Positions 1 through 5,019 of a stretch of 5,374 nucleotides of DNA are shown here, piece by piece. Below the pieces are notes generated by a model. That model saw only the letters and a list, made by a program, of their open reading frames with translations. It did not search any database and was not told where the DNA came from. The position numbers were made by a program, and so were the translations under genes. This stretch comes from Sedimenticola sp. (GTDB taxonomy: Bacteria; Pseudomonadota; Gammaproteobacteria; Chromatiales; Chromatiaceae), in NCBI GenBank assembly GCA_027038775.1, contig JALWGP010000224.1:5274-10647 (forward strand), given 5' to 3'. Position 1 is the first letter of the stretch. Every line of letters begins with the position of its first letter.

Positions 1-1
1 C

Positions 2-280
2 TTCAAGGAGAACTGCGTGAAGTGCCACGGCGAGAACGGCGAGGGAAGTGCCGAGAAGTTCTACCCCAAGATCCAAGGGCAGCACTATCTCTACATGTTG
101 CGCCAGTTCGAGTGGATCCGGGACGGCAAGCGGCGTAACGCCAACCCCGACATGGTGGAACAGATCAAGAACTTCACTAATGAAGACATGAAACAGGTGA
201 TCAACTACGTCTCCTGGATCCCGGTGCCCAAGGAGGACCTGGCGCCTTCCGTGAACTGGACCAATCCCGACTACGATTGA
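2..280 (+). CDS. Class I c-type cytochrome domain, C-terminal part (5' truncated by window edge)
   Basis: The reading frame is open from the first base to the TGA at 278-280, so the 5' part lies outside the window; 92 residues are visible. Residues 5-9 are a CVKCH haem-attachment motif (CXXCH), followed by GENGEG and then a helix with GQHYLYMLRQF. This pattern is typical of cytochrome c553/c4-like class I domains. The Met in NPDM (visible residue 51) is the likely distal haem ligand, followed by the usual C-terminal helix (about residues 59-72) and a 20-residue polar tail. The protein must act in the periplasm, where haem c is attached. It sits directly upstream of nosB, the place where clade II clusters carry nosZ, so it may be the cytochrome tail of a cNosZ or a separate small electron donor to NosZ. 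The visible part cannot decide between these. The 17-19 GTG lies inside the haem motif and is not a real start. Confidence 0.85.
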   Translation, partial: FKENCVKCHGENGEGSAEKFYPKIQGQHYLYMLRQFEWIRDGKRRNANPDMVEQIKNFTNEDMKQVINYVSWIPVPKEDLAPSVNWTNPDYD

Positions 281-318
281 TCCAGGGGAAAACCTGAACG
301 AGTCGTATCGAACCGGCA

Positions 319-359
319 GTGCCGATGGGTTCCGGGAGCAAACCGGAATCCATCGGCAC
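319..359 (+). terminator. Strong 17-bp hairpin downstream of the cytochrome gene
   Basis: Arms 319-335 and 343-359 are complementary over 17 bp with a single G-T wobble and enclose a 7-nt loop (336-342). The hairpin starts 38 nt after the cytochrome stop codon. No U-rich run follows it directly, so it is not a classical intrinsic terminator. It could act as an mRNA 3'-stabilising or processing hairpin, or assist Rho-dependent or downstream termination. The structure is seen directly; the role is inferred. Confidence 0.55.
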
Positions 360-365
360 ACAGAA

Positions 366-396
366 GACCGGCGGTCATCGGCAATGCCGAAAGACC
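366..396 (+). repeat. Overlapping small palindromes that can pair alternatively
   Basis: GACC (366-369), GGTC (373-376) and GACC (393-396) allow two mutually exclusive stems. Between them TCGGCA (378-383) and TGCCGA (385-390) form a near-perfect palindrome around one central base. CATCGGCA at 376-383 also repeats the hairpin arm segment at 351-358, so the 5' arm at 320-327 could pair with either copy. This may be a structured leader or trailer RNA, or a chance consequence of GC-rich sequence. Confidence 0.35.
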
Positions 397-398
397 AT

Positions 399-435
399 GA
401 AGGGGGAAGCGCATCGACGCTTCTTTCTTCGTTTC
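399..435 (+). terminator. Candidate intrinsic terminator between the cytochrome gene and nosB
   Basis: GAAGCG (406-411) pairs perfectly with CGCTTC (418-423) across a 6-nt loop. A T-rich stretch with few interruptions follows (424-434). Alternatively the purine-rich arm 399-411 pairs with the pyrimidine-rich arm 418-430 as a 13-bp stem containing three G-T wobbles, followed by TTT (432-434). Either reading resembles a Rho-independent terminator for transcripts arriving from the cytochrome side. It lies upstream of the candidate nosB promoter, which fits a transcription-unit boundary. Confidence 0.5.
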
Positions 436-479
436 TGGGCAGGTGAAATCCTGGTTATTTTCAGGGTTTGAGCTGCCGA

Positions 480-528
480 TTGAAATTGGTCATGGCGCCC
501 TGTTGGAGCTGACGTAGTATTCGTGCAG
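480..528 (+). promoter_or_regulatory. Candidate FNR/DNR-family box and class II promoter for nosB
   Basis: TTGA-N6-TCAT at 480-493 matches seven of the eight core bases of the FNR/DNR/NNR family site (TTGA-N6-TCAA). Its centre is between 486 and 487. A possible -10 hexamer TAGTAT lies at 515-520 (4 of 6 matches to TATAAT). A start near 528 would place the box at -41.5, the standard position for activation by this family. Regulators of this family commonly control denitrification genes under low oxygen or nitric oxide. The box is imperfect and short enough to arise by chance, so this is a suggestion only. Confidence 0.35.
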
Positions 529-556
529 GTGCCATGTTGCGAACCGGGGTGACAAT

Positions 557-1804
557 ATGTCCAAACGTGTAATCATTTCCAACCTGCTGATTCTGGCCAG
601 CGTGGTGCTGCTGGCCGTGATCTATTTTGCTCCCATCTGGTGGGTGTCCCTCACCGCGCCCAACTATCCGCCCGAGGCCTTTCCCGACGGGGTGCGCATC
701 CATTTCCACATGAACGGGGTCTTCAATGGCTGCAAGAAGGTGGCCAAGACCGAGATCCAGGAAGAGGAAGCGCTCGACTGCGTGCACGAGATGGATACCA
801 TCAACCACTATGTGGGCATGTACCCCATCGCCGCAGGGGGGGTCATCGAGAAGGCCTTCTCTCCCTTCCTGCTTTCACTGCTGGGCGTGATGCTGCTCGG
901 GTTCGCCTGCACCAAGCCGAAGATCCGGGTGGTCATCATGTCGGTGGGCTTTGCCGCCACCGCGGTCTGGATGTATCTCTACTGGTACGGCGAGGACGGG
1001 CTCAAGTACCAGCCGGCCGGTTACATTGAGGCGCTGGTCAAGTCCATGGACCAGGACACGGAACGTAGCGAAGGCGGTGACAATACGGCCAAGGCCGTGA
1101 TCGAGCGCATCCGGGCCTCTGTCGGCGACGAGGCGGTGGACATCGAGGAGATCAAGGAGAAGGTCGAGGACGAGCAGGCGAAGAACCTGCTGGAGATCGC
1201 CTCCTCCCTGGCCGAGGGGGACGAGGCCCTGAGAGAAGAGGAGAAGAAGACCGAGAATCCCAAGCTGGCCAACATCGAGCTCCTCAAGGGCACCTTCGAG
1301 CGCGACCAGCTGAGAAAGCCCGAAAACGAGCGCGAGGAGTGGAACGGCAGTGGTGAGCAGATGCTGCGCTGGCACTATGAGAAGAGCCTCGGTCGCTACT
1401 TCAACAACCCCGCCGAGATCAAGCCCATGGTCAAGACCATGACTTCGGTGGCGCACGCGGTTTTCTGGGCCATCATCGCCGCCATGGTGTTCCTGGTGTG
1501 GGGTGCCCGGAAGACGGGTGGGTTCATCTACTGGCTCATGATCCTGGTGCCCATGGCGCTGCCGCTCTTCTTCGTCATCGAGTACTCGGCCTGGCTCTGG
1601 TGGTACGGCCACAACCTCAACTCCATGGGCGCCTTCACGGTGAAGCCCTTCATGCCCACGGTTTTCGGCCAGGGCAAGGTGGCCCAGTTCACCACCCACT
1701 CCTATCCCTACTGGGGCTTCGGCCTGATGCTGCTGATGTCGGCGCTGCTGGCGGTGGCGGCGCTGCTGCGGCGCAAGGAGTTCAGGGAGAAGGGCACGGA
1801 ATGA
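557..1804 (+). CDS. nosB: NosB-like six-helix membrane protein of the nos cluster
   Basis: This 415-residue protein has an estimated six membrane helices: about 5-25, 102-118, 123-144, 299-316, 323-347 and 386-404. Positive residues (KPKIR, ARK, RRKEFREK) fall on the side of both termini, which predicts N-in/C-in topology and three periplasmic loops. Loop 1 (about 26-100) carries IHFHMNG, Cys59, Cys75, His77 and NHYVGMYP. Loop 2 (about 145-298) is a long Glu/Lys-rich, mainly helical segment. Loop 3 (348-385) contains HNLNSMG and HSYPYW. The ATG at 557 is chosen because GGGGTGA (546-552) lies 4 nt upstream and no longer plausible start exists. Membrane character and a position directly before nosD match NosB of clade II clusters, which is required for N2O respiration in Wolinella but has no known biochemical role. 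The name rests on context and overall type rather than a diagnostic motif. The stop overlaps the nosD start as ATGA. Confidence 0.7.
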   Translation: MSKRVIISNLLILASVVLLAVIYFAPIWWVSLTAPNYPPEAFPDGVRIHFHMNGVFNGCKKVAKTEIQEEEALDCVHEMDTINHYVGMYPIAAGGVIEKAFSPFLLSLLGVMLLGFACTKPKIRVVIMSVGFAATAVWMYLYWYGEDGLKYQPAGYIEALVKSMDQDTERSEGGDNTAKAVIERIRASVGDEAVDIEEIKEKVEDEQAKNLLEIASSLAEGDEALREEEKKTENPKLANIELLKGTFERDQLRKPENEREEWNGSGEQMLRWHYEKSLGRYFNNPAEIKPMVKTMTSVAHAVFWAIIAAMVFLVWGARKTGGFIYWLMILVPMALPLFFVIEYSAWLWWYGHNLNSMGAFTVKPFMPTVFGQGKVAQFTTHSYPYWGFGLMLLMSALLAVAALLRRKEFREKGTE

Positions 1805-3096
1805 CCGGAATGCGCCTGCCGCTGCTGCTGGCCATGCTGCTGCTCCAGTCGGTGGCGGCAGGCGCCTATCCGCCGTTCCAGAAGCTGGTGGACGAGACCC
1901 CGGAAGGCGGGACGCTGATCCCGCCGCCCGGCACCTACGCCGGCCCGGTGGTGGTGGACAAGCCCATGGTCATCGACGGCCGCAACCAGGTGACCATCGA
2001 TGGTGGCGGCAAGGGCACCGTAGTCCTCCTCGACACCGACGGCGCCACGCTCAAGAACCTGCATCTCACCAACTCCGGTGACTCGGCCAACGACATCGAT
2101 GCCGGTGTGCAGGTGCGCGGCAACTACAACGTCATCAAGGACAACGTCATCGACGACTGCCTCTTCGGCGTCGACCTGCAGCAGTCCAACAACAACATCG
2201 TGCGTCGCAACCGCATCAGCTCCAAGCTGGAGTTCAGTCTGGGCCAGCGGGGCGACTCGGTGCGCCTCTGGTACAGCTTCGGCAACAAGATCACCGACAA
2301 CGTCACCGACAACGTGCGCGACATGGTGGTCTGGTACTCGGCCGACAATGTCATCGCCCGCAACCGCGGCTCCAACAGCCGCTATTCCCTCCACTTCATG
2401 TATTCCCGTTACAACCTGGTGGAGGACAACCACTACGTGAACAACACGGTGGGCATCTTTCTCATGTACAGCGACTCGGTGGTGGTGCGCAACAACCACA
2501 TCGCCCATGCCATCGGGCCCACCGGGGTCGGTATCGGTTTCAAGGAGACCTCCGATCTCACCATCGAGAACAACGAGGTTCTCTACTGCGCCAGCGGACT
2601 CTACATCGATGTCTCGCCCTTCCAGCCGGACACCACCAACCGCTTCCGGGGCAATCTCATTGCCTACAACGGCATCGGCGTCCGCTTTCTCAACGACTGG
2701 AAGGGGAACATCTTCGAGCAGAACCAGTTCGTGGACAACCTCACCCAGGTGGTGGTGAGCGGCGGCGGCACCGCCAACCGCAACCGGTGGGACGGGAACC
2801 ACTGGAGCGACTATGCCGGCTTCGACATGGACAGGGACGGCATCGGTGACACGCCCTACGAACTCTACGCCTATGCCGACCGTCTCTGGCAGGACGAGCC
2901 CTATGCCCAGTTCTTCAAGGGCTCACCGCTGCTCGAGGTGCTCGATTTCCTGGAGCGGCTCGCTCCCTTTTCCGAACCGACCCTGCTGGTGCGGGACGAG
3001 AAACCCTACCTGCACGTACTGGCCAAGGTGGAGACGGAGAAGAAGGAGCAGGAGATGGATGCCTTCGAGCTGCTGAAACAGAGTCTGGAGAACTGA
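1801..3096 (+). CDS. nosD: NosD, periplasmic beta-helix protein for NosZ copper-centre maturation
   Basis: The product has 431 residues. Residues 1-22 form a Sec signal peptide (MRLPLLLAMLLLQ, then AAGAYP), giving periplasmic export. Residues 35-320 are a run of Asn-rich turns with N-x-[IV]-x-x-N-x patterns, the right-handed parallel beta-helix of the NosD/CASH family. The conserved SLHFMYS (196-202) and GIFLMYS (218-224) strands are typical of NosD. A C-terminal signature RWDGNHWSDYAGFDMDRDG (329-347), followed by IGDTPY (348-353), is NosD-specific and resembles a Ca-binding Asp cluster. The tail SPLLEVLDFLERLAPFS (375-391) is also usual. NosD partners NosF and NosY in an ABC machine that enables copper loading of NosZ. 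The start at 1801 overlaps the nosB stop (ATGA) and follows a purine-rich stretch at 1785-1793; ATG 1810 is an alternative. The open frame extends upstream to 1498, but only across nosB in another frame. The nosG start lies 2 nt downstream of the stop. Confidence 0.95.
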   Translation: MTGMRLPLLLAMLLLQSVAAGAYPPFQKLVDETPEGGTLIPPPGTYAGPVVVDKPMVIDGRNQVTIDGGGKGTVVLLDTDGATLKNLHLTNSGDSANDIDAGVQVRGNYNVIKDNVIDDCLFGVDLQQSNNNIVRRNRISSKLEFSLGQRGDSVRLWYSFGNKITDNVTDNVRDMVVWYSADNVIARNRGSNSRYSLHFMYSRYNLVEDNHYVNNTVGIFLMYSDSVVVRNNHIAHAIGPTGVGIGFKETSDLTIENNEVLYCASGLYIDVSPFQPDTTNRFRGNLIAYNGIGVRFLNDWKGNIFEQNQFVDNLTQVVVSGGGTANRNRWDGNHWSDYAGFDMDRDGIGDTPYELYAYADRLWQDEPYAQFFKGSPLLEVLDFLERLAPFSEPTLLVRDEKPYLHVLAKVETEKKEQEMDAFELLKQSLEN

Positions 3097-3098
3097 CC

Positions 3099-3953
3099 AT
3101 GAGCAAGAAACCACGTCTCACTCCCAAGCAGCGCGCCCGGCGCAAGTTTCTTGGCTCCATCGCGCTGGCAGCCGGGGTGACCGGGGCCTCCCTGCTGGGT
3201 TTCGTTCCGGTGGCGGCCAAGCGCCTGAACGAGCGCCTGAGGCCGCCCGGGGCGCTGTTCGAGGAGGAGTTCCTCGCCGCCTGCATCAAGTGTGGCCAGT
3301 GTGTGCAGGTCTGCCCGGTGGAGGCGATCAAGCTGGCCGACCTCACCGATGGCTTCGGTGTGGGCGTGCCCCACATCGAAGCGCGGGAGCAGGCCTGCGA
3401 CTTCTCGTGTGACGGTCTGCAGTGCGTGCTCGCCTGTCCCACGGGGGCGCTCATCCACGAGGTTGCTTTCCCCTCGCAGGTGGATATGGGGATCGCCAAG
3501 GTGGTGGCGCCGGCCAAGTGCCTGGCGGTACAGGGCAAGGGGTTCAAGGGGCTGGCCCGTGGGCCCGATTTCAAGGGCAAGCTGCGCTACGCCGAGATCG
3601 ACCGCTGGCATCCGCTGCAGGTGGCCGACCATCCCTATGACCTGGAGCTGTGCGACCTGTGCGTGCGCCAGTGTCCCATCGAGATCCAGATCGCCGATTG
3701 CGCGAAGGAAGACGAGAAGAAGCGGGAGAGCCTGGGCCTGGTGGCCAAGCGCCAGCCCGGTGAGTGTCCGCCGAAGCACGCCATCGAACTGCAGCCCATC
3801 GATACCGGGGACGGCGTGAAGCGCATGAAACCGGTGATTCTGGAAGGCTGCGTGGGATGCGGCGTGTGCGAGATGATCTGTCCGGTGGAGCCGGCGGTGA
3901 TCGTCATCGACAGTACCGAGAGCAGAGAGAAGAGCCGGGGGATGCGAGCATGA
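3099..3953 (+). CDS. nosG: NosG, Tat-exported polyferredoxin (NapG-like)
   Basis: The product has 284 residues. A twin-arginine motif (ARRKFLGS, residues 13-20) and a hydrophobic stretch (20-40) direct folded export to the periplasm, and the stretch may stay as an anchor. Iron-sulfur motifs in order: C62-x2-C65-x2-C68-x3-C72-P; C100-x3-C104-x4-C109-x3-C113-P; C185-x2-C188-x3-C192-P, with C201 or C223 as a possible fourth ligand; and C251-x2-C254-x2-C257-x3-C261-P. This suggests four [4Fe-4S] clusters, as in NapG. With NosH it is thought to form a quinol-linked electron route to periplasmic cytochromes and NosZ in clade II systems. The ATG has GGAG 8 nt upstream (3087-3090). The stop overlaps the nosH ATG (ATGA), implying translational coupling. 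Compared with NapG as I remember it, there are insertions around 145-184 and 197-224. A NapG from a nitrate reductase cluster is unlikely given nosD and nosF on either side. Confidence 0.9.
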   Translation: MSKKPRLTPKQRARRKFLGSIALAAGVTGASLLGFVPVAAKRLNERLRPPGALFEEEFLAACIKCGQCVQVCPVEAIKLADLTDGFGVGVPHIEAREQACDFSCDGLQCVLACPTGALIHEVAFPSQVDMGIAKVVAPAKCLAVQGKGFKGLARGPDFKGKLRYAEIDRWHPLQVADHPYDLELCDLCVRQCPIEIQIADCAKEDEKKRESLGLVAKRQPGECPPKHAIELQPIDTGDGVKRMKPVILEGCVGCGVCEMICPVEPAVIVIDSTESREKSRGMRA

Positions 3954-4927
3954 GCAGGGTCATTGAATCGTTGCGGGTTCTGCTGGGGGGCGAGCCCAAG
4001 CGGGTCGCCAAGAAGGATCTGCCCCAGGAGGTCCGGGAACTCCACGAACACAAGTTCAGCGACAAGGAACGCATCGAGGCGATCCGCATCGAGCTGGAGC
4101 ACAAGAAGCGCAAGAAGATGCCGGAGAAGAAGCGGCGGCTCCGCTGGGCGGTGCTGATCGCGGTGAACCTGCTCTTCGTGGTTTCGTACTACTTCGACAT
4201 CCAGCTGCTGGAGGGTGCGCTCACCGCCTCGCGCTTTGCCGGTTTCCACATGGCCGATCTCAACTCCGCGCTGCAGGTGATGCTCGCCTTCAAGCACGTG
4301 GTGATCAACCTGCTCATCGGCACCACCACCATTTTCGTCCTCTGGTGGCTGCTGGGCGGCCGCACCTTCTGCTCCTGGGTCTGCCCCTACCACCTGGTGG
4401 CCGAGTGGGCCGAGATGCTGCATCTCAAGCTCCGGGAGAAGGGGCTGGCCAAGGACATCCAGTTCGACCGCCGCACCCGCAGCTGGCTCTGGCTGCTCTT
4501 CGCGGTGCTGGCGCTGGCCACTGGCTACACGGTGTACGAGACCATCTCGCCCACCGGCATCCTGAGCCGCGCCCTCATCTACGGCCCCGGCGTGGCGCTG
4601 GTCTGGGTGGGACTCCTCCTGCTGTTCGAGATCTTCTTCTCGCGGCGGGCGTGGTGCCGCTACGCCTGCCCCATCGGGCTCACCTATGGCTTCGTCGGGG
4701 CCACTTCGCCCTTCACCGTGCACTACCGCCTGCCCAACTGCTACCACGAGGGTGAGTGCCGCAAAGTGTGCCTGGTGCCCCATGTGCTGGACACCGTGAT
4801 CAAGGGCAAGGCCCAGGCCATGGAGGTGGACATCGGTGCCGACTGCACCCGTTGCCTGCGTTGCGTGGATGCTTGTCCCACCGGGGCGCTCACCTTCAAG
4901 TACAAGGGGTTGGGGGACCTGCTGTAA
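3950..4927 (+). CDS. nosH: NosH, membrane iron-sulfur protein (NapH-like)
   Basis: The product has 325 residues. A charged cytoplasmic N-terminal segment (1-65, Lys/Arg/Glu-rich) precedes four predicted membrane helices, about 66-84, 115-135, 179-199 and 209-230. Two C-x3-C-P motifs (C141/C145 and C236/C240) follow helices 2 and 4, as in NapH and NosR. The C-terminal cytoplasmic part carries C264-x5-C270-x3-C274 and a canonical C299-x2-C302-x2-C305-x3-C309-P ferredoxin motif. The first of these lacks the second Cys of a normal motif (Glu267 stands there). The family acts with NapG/NosG in quinol oxidation and electron delivery to the periplasm. The ATG at 3950 overlaps the nosG stop and has GGGGGA (3937-3942) upstream. 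The frame is open further 5' (to 3764), but only within nosG. NosR is ruled out by the lack of an FMN-binding periplasmic domain and by the short length. Confidence 0.9.
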   Translation: MSRVIESLRVLLGGEPKRVAKKDLPQEVRELHEHKFSDKERIEAIRIELEHKKRKKMPEKKRRLRWAVLIAVNLLFVVSYYFDIQLLEGALTASRFAGFHMADLNSALQVMLAFKHVVINLLIGTTTIFVLWWLLGGRTFCSWVCPYHLVAEWAEMLHLKLREKGLAKDIQFDRRTRSWLWLLFAVLALATGYTVYETISPTGILSRALIYGPGVALVWVGLLLLFEIFFSRRAWCRYACPIGLTYGFVGATSPFTVHYRLPNCYHEGECRKVCLVPHVLDTVIKGKAQAMEVDIGADCTRCLRCVDACPTGALTFKYKGLGDLL

Positions 4928-5019
4928 CCCGGCCGCTCACGCCCACGGTCCCGGTCGCCTGCTCAGCTTCCGGCGGGCAGACGTGTTAAGCTGCGCTCCC
5001 AGTCGAGGATGGTTGTTCC

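Noticed and set aside
875..1699. 274-codon antisense open frame across nosB
   Set aside because: It is rich in Leu, Gly, His, Val and Asp as expected from the complement of GC-rich coding sequence, has no recognisable domain, and overlaps a well-supported gene.
1498..1800. Longer NosD with an extra 101 N-terminal residues
   Set aside because: The extension lies out of frame inside nosB and reads as Gly/Ala/Leu/His shadow sequence. The signal peptide begins just after ATG 1801.
1708..2802. 364-codon antisense open frame across nosD
   Set aside because: It is a low-complexity Val/His/Ala/Asp composition mirroring the Asn-rich beta-helix codons on the other strand; nosD is unmistakable.
1801..3096. 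Beta-helix protein as a pectinase-like or surface carbohydrate-active enzyme
   Set aside because: The conserved RWDGNHWSDY and DGIGDTPY signature and the nosG/nosH/nosF neighbours identify NosD.
3764..3949. Longer NosH starting inside nosG
   Set aside because: The extra residues are an out-of-frame reading of the NosG C-terminus that carries its fourth Fe-S motif. The ATGA overlap at 3950 fits the operon style.
3635..4783. 382-codon antisense open frame across nosG/nosH
   Set aside because: It has no motif, and it opposes two genes with conserved cysteine motifs and start-stop overlaps.
3099..4927. napG/napH of a periplasmic nitrate reductase cluster
   Set aside because: The flanking genes are nosD and nosF with coupled starts, and no napA, napB or napD is present.
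4957..4978. Six-bp stem with a 10-nt loop between nosH and nosF as a terminator
   Set aside because: The stem is short and needs a G-T pair, the loop is large and no T-run follows. In this GC-rich gap it could easily be chance.
5009..5019. ATG at 5009 as the nosF start
   Set aside because: It is out of frame with the ABC ATPase and is part of the ribosome-binding region.
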